Shown piece by piece: positions 12,717 to 24,400 of a DNA stretch of 64,000 nt. The stretch lies in NCBI RefSeq assembly GCF_001039355.2, contig NW_019773959.1, forward strand, positions 399,196 to 463,195. Direction: 5' to 3'. This stretch comes from Lingula anatina. Lineage: Eukaryota > Brachiopoda > Lingulata > Lingulida > Lingulidae. Positions within the stretch are counted from its first letter, which is position 1. The number at the start of each line of letters is the position of its first letter. The position numbers were made by a program, and so were the translations under genes. The notes under the pieces were generated by a model, which was given only the letters and a program-made list of their open reading frames with translations, did no database searches and was not told the DNA's origin.

Positions 12717-14469
12717 TTACTCTCTGGACACCAAGTTACACGCGCCGACGCTCGGAAGATCAACTCCCTCCACCTTTAACGTTGTCGCTTCTCTGTTACC
12801 CTTCTTCTTCACAACATGAGCAACACCGGTGACGTAAACATTCGTCTGGCTCCAGCTGCCAAAATCTATGGTGCACCAGGCAGTCACCTGGACCCTCTTC
12901 TCAGTGGTGCCTCCAGATGTCGCGGTGAACGTTTCCAACTGTGCTGGATCAACTCGGTTGACGAAGGCGTGGCCGATAACACATTCGCGCTTGTCCTGTA
13001 CCAGGAACTGGTCACCGGGAACAACTGCCTGCAGGCTGAACGCGTAGCCCTCTGGGCGGCTGTCAGACCAGAAGAAGTGGGTATTGGTGTTGCAGGTCTC
13101 TCCCTTGAACGTAATCCGCTTCCCGTAGCCCATCCCTATGCTCACTAAGGGCAGCGCTTGGCCGTTGAACAGCGGACGCTTTGAACCGTTCGGGCGCACC
13201 AAGTAGGTGAAGCCGGGAAGTATGCGCGGATCGATATAGAAGCCTGAAATGGAAAACAATCTATAAGCTTGTCTATTCAACTGAGTGAGATCCGCTGGTT
13301 AATCGGATCATTTGAACAGTCTATCGATAAGCTGTATTGAAAAGCACTCATGATTTTAGATATTTTATGTATTAGTCATAAAAAAGTTACCGCTCTGAAG
13401 TGGTAAATCTAAACACACACCATAGACAGAAAGGAAGAAAATGGGAAGTATTCCTTACATATTTAATGTGCCATGAATAAAAGAATTCACAGGCTTTTTT
13501 ATGATAATTTCACTCTAAGATATACAGAACCCTCCAACATACTGTTAGCATGTAACTTAGGTTACTGCGATTCAGTTGTAAAATAAAACAATCAGCAATG
13601 ACGAACTGCGCTCCTCACCGAGTCCTTATCTCATTTTCACTCGTCTGCAATCAAATAAGCATGTAAGCATAGCAAAAAAGCATCAAGTTATACAATTAGT
13701 TTTAAATGGGAACTTCGTTTTCAATTACCTTGTTTGGTTTCACTCTGAGAAATTTACAATGTGTATATAACGTAATTCTAAGAAAAATATCTAGAAAAAA
13801 CTGGCCAAAAAAGTAAGATGACTAAACTTAAGACGTGTCTTCTCATTCACATAACGCATAAAGGCGACGTTATTTTCGTTTATAGGTTCTTTGTTACCTT
13901 TAGAATAATTTTCTTAAACAGACTATAACAACACAGAACTGACTATTACCTATGACAGGCATCTCGTGTGGCTGGATTCCTTTAACAGAATACCGAGTAC
14001 CGGTGACGGGGTCAAAAACAGCAATGTCTATTTCTGTTTTCTCCGCCGTTTCTTCGAAATCGGCAATCTGCTGGGTTTGTGCGCAAGAAGTAGAAACATT
14101 CAATTCGCAGAAGTCAACCGAAGCTTTCTTCTGGTCCTCCCACCAGGTACGGAAAAAATCGTTTTGTTTTCTCCTCCGTTCCCGTCTCAGGGCATTGGTG
14201 TCAACGCCCCCATCTGTATGACGGGTTGTGTATTGTCCAACCGCTAAGTCGAGAACGCCGTTATCCCGCGAGTCTCTCCATTCCACGTGCTCGCCATCTA
14301 AGTGGTGCAGGAACGGGTGTTGTCTGTTGTCCGTGTCTCCTGTCATCGTTTGCGCTTCTTTGGATGGTTGTGAGACGAGCAGTTGGTCCACGCATTTCAG
14401 ATCTGTAAGGTCAACAAAACTCCCAGGACAAGAAACAAACCCGGGGCTCACAGAACTTGAGGTGGCCAT
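12717..14469 (-). CDS. Two-exon gene of unknown function, GC-richer than its neighbours
   Basis: Exon 1 is 14469-13950 and exon 2 is 13243-12717 (minus strand). The donor ATAG|GTAATA and acceptor TTTCAG|GC join in phase at a glycine codon to give 348 aa. The start is the first ATG; the frame stays open upstream but without another ATG. I recognise no domain. There is no signal peptide or membrane segment. A basic cluster RRERRRK lies near residues 95-101, next to an aromatic FFRTWW patch. The second half is rich in beta-prone, aromatic and glycine residues and has scattered cysteines, suggesting a compact soluble domain. Both exons are visibly more GC- and CpG-rich than flanking DNA (one 60-base line in exon 2 is 58% GC by count). 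Having two exons beside genes with 10-45 is notable. A lineage-specific, retroposed or transferred gene is possible. Well supported as coding, function unknown. Confidence 0.68.
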
Positions 14470-15250
14470 GTATGTTTTTTTCTCTGTTGCTAGTTTAGAA
14501 AAATATTCAGAAAGCACCAGTTCAATTAAATGAATCTTATTCACGCTGCTTGGAATTGGTTAGTTATCTTGTTGTTTTTGCTGCAGAGGATGATGAAAAT
14601 ACGGTTATAAATGCTTGTTTACGAAATATCTGGCTCTATAACGTATTTTGGATCCTCTTTCTGGTATCGTCAAAAGGGTAATGAAATTGCTTGTGGGAAT
14701 ATTGTAGCATTAAGTCCACGCGTAATGAATTTTTCAGGAATATGATTGGTCATCCTGATGTCTATGATTCTGATTGGTTTCCTTTAAGCATCATTCCTAG
14801 ACTGCGTGTTGTTCACGTGAAAAGCTACGTTATTTTGCTATGAATAATTTGATTTCAAATACTTTTTAAAGCCTTCATGTATTGGATCTTAACGATATAG
14901 ATGACTTCTTAAATTAAGTTAAATAACAAAGACAGGACATTTGGTGGTTAGTTTGAGCCATACAAAATTAGCACGTGCTTATGTTTACTGGTTGATTAAT
15001 GTACTGCGCCCCTTCTTTCAGCGTAAAGCAAAATATCACTTTTCTTATTCTTTCTCCCTTATAAGAAAAATTATGAAGATATCACTGATCAACAATGATA
15101 TAAATTGTACCACCAGTATGTGTTGGTTTTTGTAGGAATCATATTAGAAAAAAGTAACTGATACAAAGCTGATGAAGATAGTTGGCTGATGTGCAATTGA
15201 TGGAAGAGCGTCTGCTAATATGACCTATTTACCTACATCACGGAGCTGGT
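14470..15250. promoter_or_regulatory. Divergent intergenic region between the orphan gene and glutamate synthase
   Basis: About 0.8 kb separates the minus-strand ATG at 14469 from the TATA-like box of the GOGAT gene. A TTATAAA-like stretch at about 14604-14610 could serve as a TATA box for the minus-strand gene, roughly 135 bases from its ATG. No coding exon is seen. Regulatory function is inferred from position only. Confidence 0.3.
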
Positions 15251-15354
15251 TGTATATATATCCTAGCTGTCACAGTGCGTGGAGATTGTAACGTCCGTCT
15301 CTGAATCCAGGGTTACGACGTCCGACAGCCTGAGTAAGATAATCGGTCTTCAAG
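15251..15354 (+). promoter_or_regulatory. GOGAT: TATA box and non-coding first exon of glutamate synthase
   Basis: TATATATA at 15253-15260 is followed by a GC-richer stretch that ends in a strong donor, CAAG|GTAAGT, after 15354. The next good acceptor in position is TTTTGCAG ending at 18379, which begins the exon with the GOGAT ATG. This gives a 5' UTR exon of perhaps 70 bases and a 3.0-kb first intron (15355-18379). The transcription start, about 15285, is an estimate. Confidence 0.45.
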
Positions 15355-18300
15355 GTAAGTTAAATGCGTGAAATTGTGCGATCAGAAAACCCCATACGAG
15401 ATAATTTCCATTCATTTGTGCATCTGTTTATATGAGGCGAAAGCGATACGCACGTGGCTGGCTGGTTAACGTAGCATTACCTATACAGTTATATAGTTCA
15501 AATAAGGCCCGCGATTATGCTTACTTACAATATAATAACCTTATTGTTTGGAATTTTTGTACTATCTTTAAGAGTTTGCTCTGAGTAGTGCTTACAAATG
15601 AGGAAACGCCATGAGCATTTGAGGTAAAGTTAATGGTCAACTCAAGTTCAATCAACAGTGAATCAATCGTATATATTTAACTGTACATCTACACAGCCTG
15701 CCTTTCTTGGTCGGGGTACTTGGTCGATGACGTTGTTAATGTAATAATGGGAAACAGTTACACGGCAGATGTCATACGGGTTTACCGGTTGCTAGTCCAA
15801 CAGGCTGAGATGCGAGAGCAAAGCTTTGAAAGCATATAACAAATAGAGAAAGGAAAAGAAAGTTTGGCCTCTCCCCTTTGACATTGCTTTGACATTGCTT
15901 TGTAATACATAACTTGGGGCAGGAAATAAAAACAGTTAAAAGGCCTACTGCAGTAACTGTAGTAGCACGGGCACAGATACTGTCCATGTACCTTTAAATT
16001 TTATTGAATGATATCCATTATGGACAGATAAGTTAAATATCTGTTTGGGTAGAAAAGCATAATGTGTATGTTTCGTTTGTATTTTAAGGTCAGTATTGTC
16101 ATTGTTTCTATTACCTTTAGGCTTTACATCTCAGGTGTAAATAATGTACTGTACTACTAGTATGTTAGGGGCAGGCCAAAGCATTGATAGCCAAATGATT
16201 GCTTTGAGCTATATAAATACATGTACTTTATTCTTTGTTAGCAGAAATGGTGTAGTTGGAGAGGCACAGTGGCTAATAGTCCATGTCTGACAACATGTTT
16301 TGGCAAGGCTCTTTAGACCCCTCTCTAAAATTTTGGGTCCATCATATGGAATGTGCCCTTGTTTAAGAGTACATTTTCATTCTTAAGGAAGTCATTGCCC
16401 ATCATGTTGTGATTGGGAATAATTGGTTTTCATACCCATTAGGATACATATAGTGCTTGCTATTTTAGAAGGGTTGGGAATTTATGTTTTTGATATTGTT
16501 GTGGTCTGTCATATGCCTTGTAAAAAGAGTTAATTCTTAAGGGGTGATGTATAGTTGGGTTGTTATCAAAAATGATTACATAAAAAGACTTAACTGTTTT
16601 AATCGTGCTGTTAAAGTTATCATTTATCCTCTTTAAGTGGAAGGAAATGGAATGAGAAAATCAATTTATGCTTATGAAATCAGACAGGAATCTTGCAGCC
16701 AGCATCCCTTCCCTCTGGCATATCTAAATACTTGAATGCATAATGCGGGATTATGTAAGAACAACCAAGGTATCTGACTGCAAAGCATTAAATGACAGAA
16801 ATATGTCCTTTTATCTGGTTTTAAAGATTTCACTTAACTAATTCAAGAAAAACAGAATCACACATGGGGGCTATAAATTATTTCACTGGTGATGAATTAA
16901 ATTAAAAAAAAAGAATTTGAAAAAGCATTTGGACACGAGTTGAAAAAAATGACTGCAGTGTTGTTGATGTGGCATTTAGAGGAAAGTATCAAATACATTA
17001 TCAAAATCCATATTTGTAGAGTATTTTTTGCTCATGGTTTGCCATTAGGTCACTTGTATTTTATAAATACTAAGAAAAAAATACTTTTCAAAAGAAATCC
17101 CCAAAAGGTTGTAGATTGACATAGAACTGGAATCCACCTGAGGTAGAACTTTGTATGCATGTTTATTAGCCTCCAACATTATTGATTAAAAAGTGATTAT
17201 GAGACGATGTTACCAAACAACCCCAGATGTCTTATCTGAATTAGTGCCAAATCATGATTAAGTACCATCCACAAAGTGTTTTTGAGCCTTTCACTTGCAG
17301 CTTTTTTTCTGCTCATTCATTATGTATTTCAGAAAGTAAACCCTCTTGTTATTTTTTTCTATTATAAAACGGTGTGCCAGATTTTGATGGTATAATTGTA
17401 TTATGGGTATGGGCATGCACTACCTATCAAAATTTTCATAAGGTTTAAGTGACCTGTAGCATGTTGTTATTCTATTGACTTGCAGTCAAAACAATGGCAG
17501 TAAAGTTGTCCTGAGATGTACCAGTACTATATATATACCTGACATGTTGTTGTTGACGTGTGTTAGCTGAGTCGCACTGGCTTGACCCCTGGTCACAGCA
17601 ATGACCACAGATAACTCCTGCTACCAGAGAGCCTTAGAAAATAATCCATTGGCATGCTGTCCAGTGGTTAGTATCACAGTTGTCACTAGCTTTCAAGTGT
17701 CCATCATTGCCATTAGATTATCAACAGGTAGGTTCAATTATCCTAGTCTGAAGTAGGTTTTTGATGAAGGAGGAGAAGCAGTGTTGGGAGGGGGTTTAGT
17801 GATACATTCTCAGACTTGGCAAAATCTCCAAGGGTACAGCAGTCTCAAAGATCTGCTGAAATCTGGATAGTGCAGGTGTTGATCCCAAGATAATGCAAAT
17901 GCAATATATCCCTCCCCAATCAAGACATACTTATGTAATTGTTCCATGGTATTGGGGCTACATATATATATATATATATATAGGCATTTTTCATATTATA
18001 TAGGTTTTTATAGGTATTTCATTTGAACAACTGTTGTATTTAAATTAAGGGAAAATAATCGGGAAATGCAATAATTGCTGAAAATTATATGCGAAATGGG
18101 AGTGCTCATGAGAAACAATTGCTAGTCCATCTGGGCTGAATAATGCTCAAATTTCTTTGAAATTGACAAGCGTGCTTCAATGTTGCCTAATTTTGCACTG
18201 AATGCCATCAAGTTTAGCCATGACTGTGTTCTTTGTCTTACTGTGACTTATCTCAGACACTTCTTTTCTTAAGTTTTGGATGAACTTCTAATCATGAGAT

Positions 18301-18379
18301 GACCATGTCTGAATAACACGTTTAAGAATATCTTTCATAGAGATATCATCTTATTTGATGTTCTCTTTTAGTTTTGCAG
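15355..18379 (+). other. Long first (5' UTR) intron of glutamate synthase
   Basis: No coding exon is recognised in these 3 kb. The sequence is AT-rich with an (AT)n run at about 17962-17982. It probably holds regulatory sequence, but none is identifiable by eye. Confidence 0.4.
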
Positions 18380-18402
18380 ACATCAAGAAAATTTAGAGTT
18401 CC

Positions 18403-21400
18403 ATGGCACATCAGTTAGATCAACATGGTGATCCACAGGGCAAGATTGGACTCTATGACCCAGAGTGTGAACGTGATTCTTGCGGCGTGGGCTTCGTTGT
18501 CAATATAGATGGAAACAGGACTTATCAGGTACTCCAAACACTGTGAGATAACATAATAGCTGATGTACTTGTAAAACCCAAAATGTACTAGTTGTGTACC
18601 AATATTTGATAAACAGCCAGACACAATAATTGAAATGTGGCAATAAACATTCTTTGTATCTGAATAAAGATCAGCTTTAATTATTCAACCATTTGGTAGA
18701 ATAAAAAGATCAAAACACTGGCTAAGACATCCTCCTACATGTACTTACTAGTAATGCCACAATTTGAGACAATGTAGGTATCTACATGTATGTACAGTAC
18801 TTTATGTCTTATGTTAGGAAAAAAGGGAAAGTTCTAAAGACTATACTCTACATACAGCTCTGTGCACTCCACATTCCATGTCACAATCTAAATAGGTTAT
18901 AGTGAATTAGCTCGACATATAAACCTACATGCATATGCCCCCATTGAAAATTTGACCTAATATATTGTCCTAGCATGCCTGGATCACATGATCAGAGGCT
19001 GCTTGCTGTCTGGAGGGAATTATAAACATAAAAAAATTAGACTTTGAGCTTTTGTCTAGTGATTTTTGTTATTTGTTTAGCACATTGCATAATACCTGGT
19101 CTGGGTGTACCGACATATAGGTTATCAGATATATGTGTACTCAAATGTCTAACATGATGTATGATATAATAACTATAGATCACGTACACTAAAAACTAGA
19201 TCACTGATGTCATTTTGCTATCCTTCTTTTAGGTTTTGTGTGTGTGTATTTTTTTGTTTAACTGATGTTTACTCTCTGTTACAAGAATGTTTTTGTGTTA
19301 TATACTGTAACAGAACATACACTGTGCTTTACCAAGTAATTTTTTTTATTGTGCAATATAAAGCATTTTAAATGATAAACTGAGATGTGGCATACTACAC
19401 ATGCTAAACATTACCCTTTTGTTCACATTGAAGAAGGGCTCATTCCCAATGAAACTATTGTTCTACGTAGATCATTCCAACTCAAAGGAGACTCTTGCTG
19501 AATGCAAACAGATCTGCATGCCTCCTGGCATTGAAAAGAATACAGAAAACCTGGTGATTATATGAATACGTTGCAAACAAGAGGAAGCATGTAGATCTCT
19601 TAATCTGATTGCATTAATATGAGAGTCCCCGCTGTTGGATCAATCTTCTAATAAGTAGAACGGTGGTTTCATTGGGAATAAGCCCTAAGACATTTAAAAT
19701 GTGTTTTGTGATGTGACAACTATATGCATATATTCTTTCAAATACTAAATATTTTGCACTATTTTCATTGGGAAAATATAGCCAATGTGTGTTGTTTTCT
19801 TAAAACCAGTTGTGTCTTGAGGTCATGAAAGTTTTTGTTCGGTTTGCCTAGTTGTTAAAGAGAAATGTTTACACATTTTTCTCTAGGTCTTGAAACATGC
19901 ACAGACTATGCTGGAGCGCATGGAGCACCGCGGAGGCTGCGGGTGCGATAACGACACAGGAGATGGGGCAGGGGTATTGTGTGGGATTCCTCATGAGCTC
20001 TATGCAAAAGTTGTAAGGTATGTATAACGTATTTTCCACAGTGAGATGGTCGAATGCATTTTCAGCAAAACTTTTTAAATGAGGGGAGCTTGGAAGCAAG
20101 AAGAGGATGGGTCGTAGGTTGTTATCATGTTATGTAACATACATATTTGACACTGTGACAAGAGAGACTGGGAGGGGTATTTGAAAAATTGTGTAAAGTT
20201 TGGGTCATCATTTGTTAGATAAGAGGCCAGTACATGTACATTGGCAGGAACTGTGGTTACATTTGTATTTAAAATATTTTTATAGTGATGTCTATTTTGA
20301 AAATTATGTTTTTTAAACAAGTGAACTACGAGTGTATTGTTCATCATTGAATCAAATTGTCTGTGGTACAGAGTGGTTTATTTAAAATTATGATCTCAGC
20401 AAAAATTTAAAAATAAGTTGTGTCAAAGGAAAATTCCCTGATTAATATATACATTAATATAAATCAATGTAAGTGCATTGAGATAATTTGGCATATTTTA
20501 AATTTTGTTTGAAATGTTTTGAAGGGAAGAACATGGCATCAACCTTCCAGAGCAAGGTGCCTATGCAACTGGGATTTTCTTCATGGATGAACAGGGCTCT
20601 AAGAAGTGTGAAATGTTGTTTGATCAACTTGCTACTGACAATGGACTGGAGGTAGATTTACACTTAACGTCTGGATTAATTTCCAGCGAAGAAAGGAGAA
20701 TTGTTTTTTTAACCAGCTTGATGGTTTCTGATAAGAAAATAGCTATTCACTTTTTTTTTCTTTTCTGACATTTTCTAGCATTTTTCTAAAGGTGTTTATC
20801 CCAAATGTCACGAAACCTGTAATATTTTAGAAGTCTTACTCTTTTTGATATACAAAAGAAGCCACTCTACAGTTACTGTAATACAAGAACACAACTAAAA
20901 ACAAATTGACATTTGGAACAACTACTCCAAAGAAACATGCAAAAATAAGTTGCTGTCAGCATACACTTTATTTCCTGTTTGTATGTCACTAAGACCAATG
21001 AAATAGCATTATTTTTTAAAGACAAAATTTTCAGAAACAAAATTTTACTTTAAGATATATTCTGAATTATTTTTGTGCACTCTTAATTTTTTAACATGGT
21101 ACATTGGATGGCTATCTTAGCTGTATAGCTGACCTATTTATGCACCTGTAAAGGTACCTAATAAACCTAATAGTAGAGGGAATCTGTAGGGCATTGCCCT
21201 CTTCAGTGGCACACATGTTTATCAATGAACCTATCACCTATCTCTTATTAATGTGTCTGTGGTCCATTACCCGATTAATGCTACTTTCAGTGAAGGTTCA
21301 CCCCAATATGATTTCAGCTTCTATGAAAAAAGAAGTGTAAAGTCTTTTTTTCATCACTTATGTATTTATGTGGTTAGCAAATATTGTTGTCATTGAAAAA

Positions 21401-24400
21401 AAAAGTCTGAAATTATATTGTTTTTAAGAGAAATTAAATGGAGCCCAGTTGATTATTGGAGTTAAATTGGTCCAAACATTTTTTATATGTTTTTATTTAT
21501 TATGAACAGCCCAAGTGTCTCGGGCTAAATCTTGTGTTGATTTTTTCTAGGTACTCTGTTGGAGGACAGTCCCTGGTGATAATAAAGTCATTGGCAGCAT
21601 TGCAGCAGCCAAGGAACCTCTGCTTAGACAGGTGAGTTTAGGGAAAGTTTAGTGTTGTTGGTTAAGGGGGGGTCAAAATGGCAGGCTGATAGAATATGTG
21701 AGAAGTTGTTGTGAACACTTGTGAGTAAAGGAATGGTAGGATGAAAAGGGGGATGCTCTATGCACAGTTGGCAGTATAGGAGGTGGTTTACAGTTGAAAA
21801 CAATTATCAGAATGGTTGGCTATAATGATGATCATATCATCACCTTTCATCATGATGATAATTATCATCATCATCAAAATAATAATAAAAATAACAGCCA
21901 TAGAGAGTATTTTCTGTTTTGCTAGTTTAGATGCTAATGGGTTTTTCATTCAAATCATCTTTCAGTATACAAACAGACCATCATTCGTTGTACAAACAGA
22001 ATGTTTCGACCTAGCTCTACTAATGAATTGCTATGGTACTTGCATGATTAATAAGGCGATTATAAGATTAATCACTTATCCAGTAACATGGGATGATGTA
22101 CTTACTAGGCATGCAAATATGAAATGCCGCGTGCACATTGTTTAAACTTTGTCTGGTCTAACACTCTTGAATACACACATTATGTTTACTTTTCCATAGT
22201 TTGAAGTAATACTAGTACATGTTGGTATAATGATTATTTCAATGAAGAGAAGAACCCCAAAAATGCATAACCTTACTGTAGGGACAGTCTATGCATATTA
22301 ACTGTCCCTGAAAGGTAACCAGTGGGTGGCTATGTAGAGCTGTGCCTATAATATTATTTTTGAGAGGGCACTAGTACTCCTGACGGTGAAGCATTGATCA
22401 TGGGGATGCCAATATACCGCATTTAGTGGCCACATGTGGATATAGGTATATGTACTGTAGGTATTTGTGGCTATAAGTAATAGGTTACTTATTCTTAGTC
22501 TTGGTCTGAAATGCCCTCCATTTGTATACAAAATAAGGGCAAAAGAAAAGTGCTTAAATTGACAGCATTTGTGAAAATGTAGTGGTTTAGTGTTAACTAT
22601 ATATGGTTTAGTGTTAATGGATCAGAAATGATTCCATAAAAAAATGACATTTATGAATTTTCCTGTATCTTGCACATGATTGAGGGGGGTATATCTGGCT
22701 TATAGAAAAATTTATGACATAAAACAATAAGTTATTCTGAAGTTTATGTAAAGTATCAGTCTCTCATGGGAACTGACTATTTCTATATTCCACTATATGT
22801 CTGTGTGCCTGAAAATCTAAAGCAGAGTGAGAATATATCATTACCAAACAGCTCTTATTCCTCAAACCTATACAGCATGAGACAAAAACATATATCATTC
22901 AGTTAACACAATTGTGGTTAAGGTAGAAAGGTGAACCAGGATGAAAAAGTACATTTCCTTGAGATTACAGACCTAGCTTCATGTGAAGCATACATAATCA
23001 GGGAATTATTGATTACGAAACCTTCCAAGTTCACTGAACAGAGCATCTTGAGGTTTTATGTAATACCCATAAACAATTCTGTAAATACTTACACTTAGCT
23101 CAGGCCATCTATTAGGCCCCATTTTACAAACAAACACAGGTAGGGAGTACGTGCCTATATTCATCCTGCATAAGAATTTTTCTGTTGTAAACATGCATGC
23201 ACATATCCATGCACAAAATTAAAAAAGGATTAAACAATATAAATAGATACAGAGATAGGAAAATCAAGAGACAGGTAGAAATATAAGAATTGTATTCTAT
23301 TTGTATCTTATCTTTTGTGTCTGTTCAAAAGAAGTGGTTTTATATTCTGCAATACATGTGTTTACAGCCAAGATACTTTAAAGTATTTTTCTTTCTTTTT
23401 ATTAATTAATTTTTTTGTATTTTATTATTTAATTTCATAGTACAGAGTCAACACAGATGAGAATAGTACTTATCTCATTAAATTAGGAACAGTTAATTGG
23501 TAGACCAGTCAAAACTAATTTTGACTGCAGTTACAGATAACCCGACGCAACTTTGGAATTCAATAGGTCAAGCATGGTCAGCTAGATGAAACTGCAATAC
23601 AGCCAGATTGCTGCCTATATTTGAATATAAGGGCAAAATGTCACTATAAAACCCTAAGGTATATACACGCAGTCAATCTTTATTGATGATTTGCAAATTG
23701 TGTTAGACATGTTGAAATAAAATCAAATGAAACCCTGGGCAAACTCATCTTTTTGATAAGGTTATTTCTAGAAATAACATGTTTTGTAGTTTTGTGTTCT
23801 TCTGTAAAGATGGAAATGGCAGAATAAATTCTGGTCAAATTTATCAGCTTAGGTGAATTATTTTGAGATACAGAGGCAAAAATATCAGATACTAATTATA
23901 TAAGTTGGCAGTTCTTAATAGATTATGACTAAGAAGACAGACATGAAAGAAAAAACACCGAGTAATTTATATTTTTTTCCTGAATTAAGATTTTTTTTAG
24001 CCAATTGATCATTTCTTAATTAAGACAGCAAACTTTTTTGTTTGATTTTAAGTAAATGGAGCTGCTAGTTAAGATTGGGATGCTTATTTCCATTTAAATT
24101 AGATAATGAACAGACTAAAATGGAAATGTCATGTGAATATTCAAGAAAGAGATACAGCATAATATATTATTTCTTAATGAAAATGATAATAAGATAACTT
24201 CTCAGACAGCTGTGATTTGTTATTTCCTATAAAGGTAGAGTTTTTATACATTACAGGCAAATGTGGTCATAATTTTTTTCCAAAAATATGGTAATGGTTT
24301 CCTGAACAATTTTAACTGCATAGGTAATGCTATTCAGAAATTCCAACAATAATATCAAAGAAGTTATATGCATTTTCTGTGTAAATCGACATTTCTTTTT

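Noticed and set aside
12816-13148. 110-codon + strand frame opposite the orphan gene
   Set aside because: It is antisense to a better-supported minus-strand exon with matching splice sites and phase; the overlap is explained by that exon's GC-rich codons. The + frames at 13952-14247 and 14226-14533 are rejected for the same reason.
21816-22145. Met/Ile-rich 109-codon frame in a GOGAT intron
   Set aside because: Composition comes from ATG/ATC/ATA simple repeats; no domain and no splice-site support.
22280-22312. AGGGACAGT / ACTGTCCCT hairpin
   Set aside because: A 9-bp stem in AT-rich intron is expected by chance at this scale; no terminator or RNA-gene context.
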